Shown here: positions 1 through 6,510 of the stretch, in pieces
How the letters are laid out: each line of letters starts with the position of its first letter
Position numbering within the stretch: position 1 is the first letter of the stretch
Source: Planctomycetota bacterium
GTDB taxonomy: Bacteria; Planctomycetota; UBA1135; UBA2386
Assembly (NCBI GenBank): GCA_003235605.1
Contig: QJVU01000420.1
Span: forward strand, 1-10,552
Direction of reading: 5' to 3'
Length of the DNA: 10,552 nt
Notes under the pieces: model-generated
The model's input: the letters and a program-made list of their open reading frames with translations, nothing else
Told to the model about the DNA's origin: nothing
Databases searched by the model: none
Made by a program: the position numbers and the translations under genes

Positions 1-296
1 ATCCGGAACTTGGCGTCCCGGTAGAAAATCACTTTGTCCTGGAGCTGAACGTGGACCTTCACCCGGTGGGTGGGCTGCAGCAGGTCCATGCCTATGTCCA
101 CCACCTGTCCGAAGCGGGTGCCCAGGACCAGGACCGGATCGCCCTTGCGCAGACCTGCAGCGTTCGGGAAGTAGAGCATCTCGTCCTGCCGGAGACCGAT
201 CGAGAAGCTCCCCAGAGTCGCCGTTGCCACCAGCAGCAGCAGCAGGGCTCCGAAGAACACCAGACCGAGAACCGTGTCGCGCTTTGGCTTCCGCAT
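1..296 (-). CDS. mlaD: MlaD-like MCE-domain lipid-transport protein (3' end cut by window)
   Basis: Membrane-anchored substrate-binding subunit of the Mla phospholipid transporter, acting in the periplasm on the MlaFE complex. The gene starts at ATG 296 and runs off the window, so only 98 codons are visible. Residues 1-7 are basic, and 8-28 form one hydrophobic helix containing a run of five leucines. The MCE domain follows from about residue 39, with the family's GL-x-KGDPV pattern at 49-55 and a GxRFGQV-like segment at 59-65. A good Shine-Dalgarno (AAGGAG) lies just upstream, overlapping the end of mlaF, and the gap to mlaF is 12 bp, so it is the last visible gene of the operon. Length and C-terminus are unknown. 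The family assignment is firm; the symbol follows from the MlaE/MlaF context. Confidence 0.88.
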   Translation of the reverse strand, partial: MRKPKRDTVLGLVFFGALLLLLVATATLGSFSIGLRQDEMLYFPNAAGLRKGDPVLVLGTRFGQVVDIGMDLLQPTHRVKVHVQLQDKVIFYRDAKFR

Positions 297-308
297 GCTT
301 CTCTCCTT

Positions 309-1037
309 CTAGTCGGCACCTCCGCCCAGAAACTGCTGGACGAGCTTGTTTTCGCTGGTGCCCATCTGCTCGACGGTGCCCTCCTCGACGATGACGCCGT
401 CGTCGATCACGCCGATGATGTCCGCGACCGTGAAGGCGCAAGCCCGGCTGTGGGTGACCACGAGCCCGGTCACGCCCACGCGCTCCTTGACCTGGTTGAT
501 GAGGCGGTGGATCTGGTCGGCCATGATGGGGTCGAGGCCGGCATTGGGCTCGTCGTAGAGCACGTACTCCGGTTCGGTGATGAGGGCCCGGGCCAGACCG
601 GCGCGAAGCTTCATGCCTCCGGAGATCCGCGCTGGGTACTGTCTCGCGGCGCGGCCCATGCCCACCAACTCGAGCACCTCCATGACCCTCTCTTGCACTT
701 GCGTCCGGTCCAGGTTCGTGTGCTCCTGGAGTGGCAGGGCGACGTTCTCGGCAACCGTCAGCCAGTTGATGAGCGCGCCGTTCTGAAACAGGTAGCCCAT
801 CCGCTTCCGCAGCTTCATCAGTCCTGCAGAATCCAACTCCGGCACCTCCTGATCGTCGACGCGCACCGAGCCACTGTCGGGCCTCAGGATGCCGATGATG
901 TGGCGCAGCGTGACGCTCTTGCCGCAGCCGGAACGACCCATCAGGACATAGGTCTTGCCCTGGGGCACGGTCAACGTCATACCCTTCAGGATCTGGCGAT
1001 CGCCGAGTGTCTTGTAGACGTCGTGCAGCTCGATCAT
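309..1037 (-). CDS. mlaF: MlaF-like ABC transporter ATPase
   Basis: Cytoplasmic ATPase that powers the MlaE permease. The 242-residue protein has every ABC landmark: Walker A GRSGCGKS at 34-41, Q-loop glutamine 85 in an FQNGAL context typical of MlaF, signature ISGGM at 138-142, Walker B ending in DE at 162-163 followed by the D-loop PNAGLDP, and the switch histidine 196 in VVTHS. The C-terminus ends in a QQFLGG-type tail, as in MlaF proteins. The start is ATG 1037, which shares one base with the mlaE stop (TGATG), pointing to translational coupling. The open frame continues upstream to 1196, but that stretch is antisense-like filler inside mlaE. Asn replaces the common Thr in the D-loop (DEPNAGLD), and Ser follows the switch His where Asp is usual; both changes look tolerable. 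Confidence 0.93.
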   Translation of the reverse strand: MIELHDVYKTLGDRQILKGMTLTVPQGKTYVLMGRSGCGKSVTLRHIIGILRPDSGSVRVDDQEVPELDSAGLMKLRKRMGYLFQNGALINWLTVAENVALPLQEHTNLDRTQVQERVMEVLELVGMGRAARQYPARISGGMKLRAGLARALITEPEYVLYDEPNAGLDPIMADQIHRLINQVKERVGVTGLVVTHSRACAFTVADIIGVIDDGVIVEEGTVEQMGTSENKLVQQFLGGGAD

Positions 1038-1834
1038 CACTTGAACAGGAAGTAGAAAACCCAGGTCAAGATGTACCCCAGCACGATGATCAGGATCACC
1101 GAGGTCTTGACGGCCTGTTGGACAGCCCGGCCGACGCCGAGCGCGCCGCCGTCGGCTCGCATGCCCGCGGAACAGCTGACGGTCGCTACCACGCAACCGA
1201 ACACAACTGCTTTGGCGAGACCAGTGTAGACGTCCTTGGGGAACAGCCTGTCGGTTTGTTGGAGGGCTTCGCGAGCAGCCTTCCAGTACGTGGTAGCCGA
1301 GATGTCAAGCTGAAACGCGCCGACCAGGCCACCGCCATAGATGCCCACGAGATCGGAGAACAGGGTCAGCGCAGGGCACATCACCGTCAGCGCGACGACT
1401 CGGGGCAGCACCAGGTAGCTGGTGGTATCCACGGACATCACATCCAGCGCGGTGACCTCGTCGGACACCTTCATCGTGCCCAACTCGGCTGCCATGGCGG
1501 ATCCCACCGTTGCTGCCAGGATCAGGGCGGTGATGAAAGGGCCCATTTCCCGACACATCGTGAGTGCCGTGATGGTGCCGATCATGTTGCTTTGGCCGTA
1601 GCGCTGCAACTCGATGCCGGTTTGCAGGGCAAGGATTGCACCCGCGAACAGCGCCACCACGAGCGTCACGGGTAGGGCCTTCACGCCGACGATGAAGGCG
1701 TGGTCGAGGAGGAAGCGGACGCGTCGGGGCAGGGTGTAGGCCTTGGTGCCGGTGTCCAGCAGCAGGTTCACGGTGTAGCCCGTGGCCCCAAGGGTCTGCT
1801 TCAACCAGGAACCGGTGTCGGAAAGTACGCCCAC
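1037..1834 (-). CDS. mlaE: MlaE-like ABC transporter permease
   Basis: Inner-membrane permease of the Mla/MCE lipid transporter; it pairs with the MlaF ATPase and holds the MlaD ring. The 265-residue length is normal. Diagnostic MlaE motifs are visible: an ALQTG segment at 69-73 after the first long hydrophobic stretch, CREMGP at 94-99, the AAELGTMKVSDEVTALDVM block at 115-133 (coupling region), and a YLVLPRVVA segment at 140-148. About five hydrophobic segments are seen (roughly 46-70, 85-112, 142-175, 205-222, 243-264). The start is GTG 1834, with no clear Shine-Dalgarno. It lies 20 bp after the stop of the repeat-protein gene, which suggests cotranscription with it. No in-frame alternative keeps the first membrane segment. 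Confidence 0.93.
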   Translation of the reverse strand: MGVLSDTGSWLKQTLGATGYTVNLLLDTGTKAYTLPRRVRFLLDHAFIVGVKALPVTLVVALFAGAILALQTGIELQRYGQSNMIGTITALTMCREMGPFITALILAATVGSAMAAELGTMKVSDEVTALDVMSVDTTSYLVLPRVVALTVMCPALTLFSDLVGIYGGGLVGAFQLDISATTYWKAAREALQQTDRLFPKDVYTGLAKAVVFGCVVATVSCSAGMRADGGALGVGRAVQQAVKTSVILIIVLGYILTWVFYFLFK

Positions 1835-1854
1835 TTGCTCTGTTTGGCCTTGCC

Positions 1855-3384
1855 CTATCTGGCCTGCTTACTCGGTTGGCTTGCCTCGCTCGCCTTGCCC
1901 GCGCCACCAATGCGAAGGGGGATGAATTGGAGGAGGCGTAGGGTGCTTTCGGAGCCATCTGATTCGTAGTTGAACAGAAACGGCACCGAAGTCTGCACGC
2001 GGTTGCCGCGCCGACGCGTGGAGTAGAGGTGTCCGGCCAGATGGAAGGCCTCGTCCTGGGGTGCGCGAGTGCGGTGGCGGGCTAGGGTCCACAGCCAGCC
2101 GAACGCCTCGTCCACCCCTTCGGCGTTGCCCTGCGCGTACGGCCAGAGGGACAACAGGCTCCATTCGCCGGTGCCGTCACGGCGACACTCCCGGTGCCAG
2201 AACGGCCAGATCTTGAGGAAGTCGTCCTCGCCACCGTCACGGTGTTCGCGGTGGACCCACCAGTAGAAGGGGAGCACCCAGAGCTGGGTCTGCTTGCCTT
2301 CCGGGTCGCGGTACTCACGCCACCAGATGAGGGGCCAGAGCGCCGACCAGGCGCGGTGCTTCGGGGACAGCGTCCGCGAAACAAACGGCCAGAGCCACCA
2401 CTGGAGGAAGTCCTTGTCGTTCCGCTGGTCCCGCTCGTAGCGATAGAACGGCCACAAGATGTCGAGCCTGCGGTAGTCCTCGCCGATGCGCCGGCTCTGG
2501 AAGAAGGGCCACAAGAAGCTCCATCCAGATCTGCGCCCGCTCTCGCTCCGCTGCCGGGCGAACAGCGGCCAGAGCGCATAGCTGAACATCGGATCATCGC
2601 TATCCAGATTCTCCCAACTCCAGTTGAGGAACGGCCACAGGATGGCATAGCGTGCGAAGCGTCCGGGGTGGGCTATGAAGTTGTAGAGTGGCAGGACGCG
2701 ATGCCAGCGGGTTCCATCCTCCGCAGCGCTGTAGCCGAAGCCCAGGAGCGGCCACAGGAAGATGTGGCCCACACGCTGGTCCTTCTCGGTGCGCAGGTAG
2801 AGCGGCCACAAGACGGTCGTAAACCGGTCGTAGGTCAGGAACTGCGGTGCGTCGAGGTAGAAGGGAAACACACCCAGGTAGTCTTCGCCGTGGCCACTGC
2901 CGCCCCACACGAACGGGAACAAGAAGTACCAGTCGGACTCCCGGCCCCCATCCGCGGATGCCCGCTCCTTGTAGTTCCACAGGGGCCAGATGCGTGCGCT
3001 GACCTCGTCCTGGTTGTGGCGCACGCGGCCCAGCGGCCACAGGAACTGGTGGTCGGTGGCTCGCGCGCCCGGCACCAGATCGGGCTTCTCCACCCGGCGG
3101 TAGAGAGGTCGGATCCGAAAGTCGCTGCCACCCTCGGGGGTGAGCTCGTAGTGGATGATCGGCCAGAGGACGTCCAGCTCGAGAAGGCGGCCGTCCTCGT
3201 CCAGTCGCTGACGGAACAACGGCGCCAGGTTGAACTCCGAAGGGAGCCAGGTGCAGCAGGGGGCGCTCATGAGCAGGCCGAAGAGCAAGCCGAAGAGCAG
3301 GCCCAGGGAGCAGCCTCCGGGGGCGGTGCCGGCCGCGAGCTGCTGCCTTGAACGACCTGCCCATCCAGCCCTCGGCAACCCCAT
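1855..3384 (-). CDS. Leu-Trp-Pro repeat protein, probable exported envelope protein of unknown function
   Basis: I do not recognise this 509-aa protein as a named family. Residues 26-42 are hydrophobic, with cysteines 43-44 right after, resembling a signal or lipoprotein leader, although the lipobox is poor. From about residue 53 to 490 the protein is a chain of about 20 degenerate repeats spaced 17-24 residues. Each is centred on a [LIV][WFL]P[LF][YFW] core, for example at 73, 115, 132, 192, 210, 249, 271, 291, 310, 331, 349, 392 and 413. Between cores lie Arg/Asp/Glu-rich polar turns. Alternating aromatic and polar residues suggest beta-hairpins, so an outer-membrane barrel or a propeller/solenoid is possible (inference). 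It is the first gene of the unit, 20 bp before mlaE. The start ATG 3384 lacks a Shine-Dalgarno but has TATGGT 8 bp upstream. Tryptophan content is very high. Confidence 0.75.
   Translation of the reverse strand: MGLPRAGWAGRSRQQLAAGTAPGGCSLGLLFGLLFGLLMSAPCCTWLPSEFNLAPLFRQRLDEDGRLLELDVLWPIIHYELTPEGGSDFRIRPLYRRVEKPDLVPGARATDHQFLWPLGRVRHNQDEVSARIWPLWNYKERASADGGRESDWYFLFPFVWGGSGHGEDYLGVFPFYLDAPQFLTYDRFTTVLWPLYLRTEKDQRVGHIFLWPLLGFGYSAAEDGTRWHRVLPLYNFIAHPGRFARYAILWPFLNWSWENLDSDDPMFSYALWPLFARQRSESGRRSGWSFLWPFFQSRRIGEDYRRLDILWPFYRYERDQRNDKDFLQWWLWPFVSRTLSPKHRAWSALWPLIWWREYRDPEGKQTQLWVLPFYWWVHREHRDGGEDDFLKIWPFWHRECRRDGTGEWSLLSLWPYAQGNAEGVDEAFGWLWTLARHRTRAPQDEAFHLAGHLYSTRRRGNRVQTSVPFLFNYESDGSESTLRLLQFIPLRIGGAGKASEASQPSKQAR
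3271..3304. repeat. 12-bp tandem repeat (about 2.8 copies)
   Basis: Copies of GAGCAGGCCGAA / GAGCAAGCCGAA / GAGCAGGCCC sit head to tail. On the minus strand they encode the Gly-Leu-Leu-Phe repetition (residues 28-38) in the hydrophobic leader of the repeat protein. Gain or loss of a unit would change the leader by four residues without breaking the frame. Confidence 0.85.
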
Positions 3385-3558
3385 GGGCGGGAACCATACC
3401 GTTTCGCTGGAAGAGAAAAGAGCACCCTCTCGGGGACTGCGGTGAGATACTTTTGCCGCCTATGGCGCGCTCCCTGCTCCAAAACCCGGGCGGCGAACTT
3501 GAGCGGGCCTTCCGTCGCGGCCGATGGGTCTCACTGGAGCATGGCAGAGGTACAACCC

Positions 3559-4161
3559 ATGGCGTCCCCGATCATCCCCAGCGGTTTCGGTTCTGCGGCC
3601 CCCACGCCACGAGCGCTTGTCCTGCTGGCGCTGCTGGCGTCCGGTCTCGGCGGCTGCAGTACGACCAACGAAAACGCGACCCTGAGGCCATCGACCCCAG
3701 CCGAGCTCCTGAGGGCGGAGGACGAACTGCTCAGGCCACTCCGGTCGCGCAGCGTCGTTATCGCCGACCGGGTGGTGGTCCAAATCTCGCCCAACTTCTA
3801 TGCCAAGCTCAGCCGGCCCCCAGGCGGAGCGCGGCGCGCTGGAGAGGCCTGCGACGAGATCCTGTGGAACGTCGGCGACCCGGTGCTCACTCGCCAGCAA
3901 GGGGACCACGGTGCGCCGGGCACGCGGGCCAACCCGACCGTCCCTGTTGGTGTTTCCGAGTTGGAATTCGTCATCGAGGGCACGATCTTCCTGGTCACCG
4001 ACCATCTGCGCCTGAAGGTCTTCCACAGCGCGCCGCCAACGTTGCAGATCTCTGCCAGCGGGGACGTCAGGCTGCTCACGGAGCGTGCCACGAAGGAGGA
4101 GCGTTTCGCCGAGCTCCGTTTCAACGACGGCAAGGTCTACGGCAAGCGCCACCAGGGTTAG
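3559..4161 (+). CDS. Small predicted lipoprotein of unknown function
   Basis: A 200-aa protein with a clear lipoprotein signal peptide: Arg18, a hydrophobic core at 19-29, and the lipobox Leu-Gly-Gly-Cys with Cys33 as the predicted lipidated residue. The mature part has a charged helix-like stretch at about 45-57, then a mostly strand-like body with a second ordered block at about 131-160 (ELEFVIEGTIFLV), and no motif I can tie to a family. The start was chosen at ATG 3559 because AGAGG lies 8 bp upstream and the leader then has normal length. ATG 3541 in the same frame has GGAG only one base away, which is too close. It is divergent from the mla-linked operon and 35 bp ahead of the TPR lipoprotein gene, so the two are probably cotranscribed. 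Function unknown. Confidence 0.72.
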   Translation: MASPIIPSGFGSAAPTPRALVLLALLASGLGGCSTTNENATLRPSTPAELLRAEDELLRPLRSRSVVIADRVVVQISPNFYAKLSRPPGGARRAGEACDEILWNVGDPVLTRQQGDHGAPGTRANPTVPVGVSELEFVIEGTIFLVTDHLRLKVFHSAPPTLQISASGDVRLLTERATKEERFAELRFNDGKVYGKRHQG

Positions 4162-4196
4162 GCCCGGCACCAGCACGGCTGCGCCTGCTGTGTCTC

Positions 4197-5270
4197 ATGC
4201 TGGTGATCGCAACTGTGTCATCCGGTTGCAAATGGCTGGTTTGGTTGGTCCCGACCACCACGATCAGTCTTCGCTACGAACGTTGTGACGATCCAAAGGC
4301 CGATCTGGCACTCGCCCAGGCCGACAAGCTGATGCGCCTTGGTGGTTACCGCGACGCGCTGCCGCTGCTGCGGGAGGTGCTCGTCCATTGTCCCAATCAC
4401 GTGCCGACCCACATGCTCTACCAGGACACGGCCAAGCGCGTGGGCGGCGATGCAGAGAGAGCCATGCGGAGCTACTACCTGCAGTTGGAGGACAATGTGC
4501 AGTCGCCGCTGGTTCCCTTCCTGAGGGCCCGTCTTGCCAGGCACGAGGTGGAGTGCAGAGACTACCTACTGGTTGCGTTGCGACGTGACCGGAGGTTTGT
4601 CTGGGCTCACCTGGAGATGGCTCGGATGCGACGCAGCGTGAACCAGCCGGAGGTTGCGCTCGCCGAGATCGAGAACGCGTTGGCTCTCCGCCCGGGATTC
4701 GTACCCGCGCAAAAGGAGATCGCCGAACTCTACCTGGAACTGGATCGTCCCGAGCTGGCCGAGCCGTACTATGAGAGCTACCTGCGCGTCCGCCCGGATG
4801 ATGAGCGGGCGCAGCGCGCCTACGTCTGGCTCATGACCCACAAGCTGGGCAGGCCCCAGAGTGCGCAGCCGATCGTGGAGTCGCTGCTCGAGAAGCACCC
4901 GGAGGACCTGGACCTGTTGATGGAGCTGGCGGCCATTCACTGGCGGCAGGAGCGCCTGACCGAGGCCGTCGAGACCTACAAGAGAGTTCTGCGGAGGGAC
5001 CCCGCCAACGCCACCGCAGTGCTCAACCTGGGCGACCTCTACTTCGATTGGGAGTCCAAGACCGGTCCCGATGCGAAGGACGCTGCTTGGCGTGACGCGC
5101 GGAAGTGCTACCGCTACTTCCTGGGGCTTCGGGACGACAGCAGGGCGCTGCTGTTGTTGAACCGGCTTCTGGCGGTGCCCTACCGCCTGGAGCAGATCAA
5201 CAGGCGGCTGGGTCCGGCGGCGATGGATCCGGTGCGCGTGGAAGACCTGTTGGGGACTGGGGTTCGCTGA
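4197..5270 (+). CDS. TPR-repeat probable lipoprotein
   Basis: A 357-aa protein with a short hydrophobic N-terminus ending in SSGC (Cys11), which looks like a lipoprotein signal, followed by TPR units. Good matches to the TPR pattern are seen at about 39-68 (LMRLGGYRDALPLL), 134-167, 168-201 (AELYLELDRPELAEPYY), 202-235, 236-269 (HWRQERLTEAVETYKRVL) and 270-310. TPRs are protein-interaction scaffolds; the partner is not visible. The start is uncertain. ATG 4197 gives a leader without a basic n-region, whereas the in-frame codons just upstream (CGGCTGCGCCTG) would add Arg-Leu-Arg-Leu and make a better signal peptide, implying a possible CTG start near 4179. No Shine-Dalgarno is seen. Its last 74 bp overlap the 3' end of the convergent kinase-like gene. 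Confidence 0.82.
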   Translation: MLVIATVSSGCKWLVWLVPTTTISLRYERCDDPKADLALAQADKLMRLGGYRDALPLLREVLVHCPNHVPTHMLYQDTAKRVGGDAERAMRSYYLQLEDNVQSPLVPFLRARLARHEVECRDYLLVALRRDRRFVWAHLEMARMRRSVNQPEVALAEIENALALRPGFVPAQKEIAELYLELDRPELAEPYYESYLRVRPDDERAQRAYVWLMTHKLGRPQSAQPIVESLLEKHPEDLDLLMELAAIHWRQERLTEAVETYKRVLRRDPANATAVLNLGDLYFDWESKTGPDAKDAAWRDARKCYRYFLGLRDDSRALLLLNRLLAVPYRLEQINRRLGPAAMDPVRVEDLLGTGVR

Positions 5271-5946
5271 CGCCGGCGGCCGCGAGGGAGGTGCGAAGGC
5301 GCGTGCGATCCGCCCTGGCCCAGCGATCGTCAGGCTCGCCGGCAGCCACCAGGCGGAATCGAGGAGAGTCGATCTTCACGATCTCCCAGCTTCCTAGGTG
5401 ACGACGGGCCAGCAAGTTGCGCAGGTCGAGGTTGCGATCGCGAAAGCCGGCCCGGTGCAACCGCAAGACGACACGATCAAGCTGCTCCAGGAGCTTGCGG
5501 CGGTCGTCACGCGAGAGCGCGGGGAGGAGTTGGTCCATGGGGCAGCCCGGCCAGGCCGAGGTCACCAGGGTGGCCCGGCGGAGGAAACCGAGGCGCCTGC
5601 CCTCCACCACAGCCAATCCCTCCGGGCCTCCGAAGCCATGGGACAGTAACCACTTGAGGGCGGCCAATTCCCGTGCCGCCCGGGACGGGGCGAGGGCGGT
5701 GTTGCGGGCCAGGCCACGGCCCCGGTCTCGCCATGTGGGGTAGTCGTAAGTCTTTATGTAACAGTTGTATACACCGATCTGAGCTTGCCGCACCCAGGTC
5801 GTCGCCTGGTCCGTCACGGGCTGCCCGAGATGCCGGCTGGACAGCTTCTCGAGGCTGTCCAGGGCCGCTGCCCGCAGCGGCTCCTGGAACCCTGGGGCGA
5901 CATAAATCCAACGCTCAGGGGCTTGCATTCCACCACCTGAGGTCAT
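5197..5946 (-). CDS. LPS kinase (InaA/WaaP/Kdo-kinase)-like protein, catalytic loop altered
   Basis: The protein resembles the lipopolysaccharide core kinases (RIO/eukaryotic-kinase fold), which phosphorylate heptose or Kdo of lipid A-core at the inner face of the inner membrane. Numbering from ATG 5946 (249 aa): candidate ATP-binding Lys65 in CYIKTYDYP, alpha-C glutamate 93 in AARELAALKWLL, catalytic-loop region GFRDRNLDLRNLL at 168-180 with the Mg-binding Asn177, and a DFG-like Asp193 in KIDSPRFRL. The usual His-Arg-Asp triad reads Asp170-Arg171-Asn172, so the catalytic Asp seems to be Asn. The start is uncertain: GTG 5970 has AGGA nearby, ATG 5946 has TATACT 6 bp upstream, and ATG 5928 has AGGTGG upstream. 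The C-terminal 25 residues are low-complexity and lie antisense to the TPR gene. Family moderately sure, activity doubtful. Confidence 0.68.
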   Translation of the reverse strand: MTSGGGMQAPERWIYVAPGFQEPLRAAALDSLEKLSSRHLGQPVTDQATTWVRQAQIGVYNCYIKTYDYPTWRDRGRGLARNTALAPSRAARELAALKWLLSHGFGGPEGLAVVEGRRLGFLRRATLVTSAWPGCPMDQLLPALSRDDRRKLLEQLDRVVLRLHRAGFRDRNLDLRNLLARRHLGSWEIVKIDSPRFRLVAAGEPDDRWARADRTRLRTSLAAAGVSEPQSPTGLPRAPDPSPPDPAAC

Positions 5947-5952
5947 CACAAC

Positions 5953-5958
5953 AGTATA
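5953..5958 (-). promoter_or_regulatory. Candidate -10 box (TATACT) for the kinase-like gene
   Basis: TATACT on the minus strand matches the TATAAT consensus at five of six bases and ends 6 bp before ATG 5946, which would place the transcript start at or next to the start codon. No convincing -35 box lies at the right distance. Confidence 0.3.
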
Positions 5959-6077
5959 GTTGACAGCCACTTATTCCTGCGCAACGGACTGGAGCCGAGC
6001 GCTCGCGCGGCTGGCAGGGATCAAACATGAGCGTTCCGCTTGGTGACAAGACAGACATGGATCGTTGAGGAAATGGG

Positions 6078-6461
6078 ATGAGGACCGTAACCAAGAAGGA
6101 ACTCGTCAACCGCATCGCCGAGAAGACGACGGTCACCAAGGTCGTCGCAAAGGACATCATCCAGTCTTTCCTGGACTCGATCATCGAGGAGCTTGCCGCA
6201 GGCAACCGCTTGGAGTTTAGGGAGTTTGGTGTGTTCGAGACCAAGGAAAGAGCGGCTCGCCTGGCACAGAATCCGCGTACCTTGGAGAAGGTCAAGGTGC
6301 CGGCCAAGCGCATCGTGAAGTTCAAGGTTGGACGAATGATGCGCCAGAAGGTGTCCGGTGATGATGAGGACGAGTTGGACAGCGAATTCTCAGGCAGCGG
6401 GGTGGCCAGTGGCAAACTCACCTCGGAGCGTGCCCAAGCTGGCGGTGCTGGTGCCGACTAG
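6078..6461 (+). CDS. HU/IHF-family DNA-binding protein with C-terminal tail
   Basis: Nucleoid-associated protein that binds and bends DNA as a dimer. The 127-aa product begins with the family's helical dimer core (MRTVTKKELVNRIAEK, residues 1-16, and helix 2 to about 41). The saddle and DNA-binding arm follow: GNRLEFREFGVFE at 42-54, the arm tip AQNPRT at 63-68 with intercalating Pro66, and VPAKRIVKFKVG at 74-85. The canonical protein ends near residue 92; here about 35 further residues form an acidic (DDEDELD) then Gly/Ser/Ala-rich tail. ATG 6078 is preceded by GAGG with 7-bp spacing. The gene stands alone, divergent from the kinase-like gene and convergent with the PLP enzyme. Sequence alone does not show whether it is closer to HU or to an IHF subunit. 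Confidence 0.92.
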   Translation: MRTVTKKELVNRIAEKTTVTKVVAKDIIQSFLDSIIEELAAGNRLEFREFGVFETKERAARLAQNPRTLEKVKVPAKRIVKFKVGRMMRQKVSGDDEDELDSEFSGSGVASGKLTSERAQAGGAGAD

Positions 6462-6490
6462 GCTCTAGCCTGGGAACTGAAACCCCTTAC

Positions 6491-6510
6491 GTACGCGCTC
6501 GAGCGCCTAC
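6491..6510. terminator. Inverted repeat between convergent genes, possible terminator
   Basis: GTACGCGCTCGAGCGCCTAC can fold as an 8-bp stem (one C-C mismatch) with a TCGA loop; its centre is the perfect palindrome GCGCTCGAGCGC. It sits in the 45-bp gap between the HU-like gene and the convergent PLP-enzyme gene and includes that gene's stop codon. There is no T-run on either side, so it is at best a weak or factor-assisted bidirectional terminator. Confidence 0.3.

Noticed and set aside
231..245. (CAG)5 triplet run
   Set aside because: It encodes the leucine run of the MlaD membrane helix on the minus strand; this is short and common for such helices, with no sign of a separate function.
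51..1055. 334-codon plus-strand open frame over mlaD/mlaF
   Set aside because: The opposite strand carries unmistakable ABC ATPase motifs; this is a shadow frame.
1038..1196. N-terminal extension of mlaF
   Set aside because: The extra 53 residues are Arg-rich filler within mlaE; ATG 1037 gives the standard MlaF N-terminus and a TGATG coupling.
2194..3351. 385-codon open frame on the plus strand opposite the LWP-repeat gene
   Set aside because: It only mirrors the repeat (periodic ERPQ segments are antisense LWP codons). The minus-strand frame has a plausible leader, aromatic repeat logic and operon spacing.
3348..4196. Open frame joining upstream of the TPR gene, giving a 640-aa protein
   Set aside because: This 283-codon stretch has no recognisable protein pattern, overlaps the well-supported lipoprotein gene in another frame, and ends exactly where a signal-peptide-like segment begins at 4197.
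5960..5965. Perfect TTGACA on the plus strand as a -35 box for the HU-like gene
   Set aside because: No acceptable -10 lies 15-19 bp downstream (AACGGA at the best distance), and the gene start is about 110 bp away.
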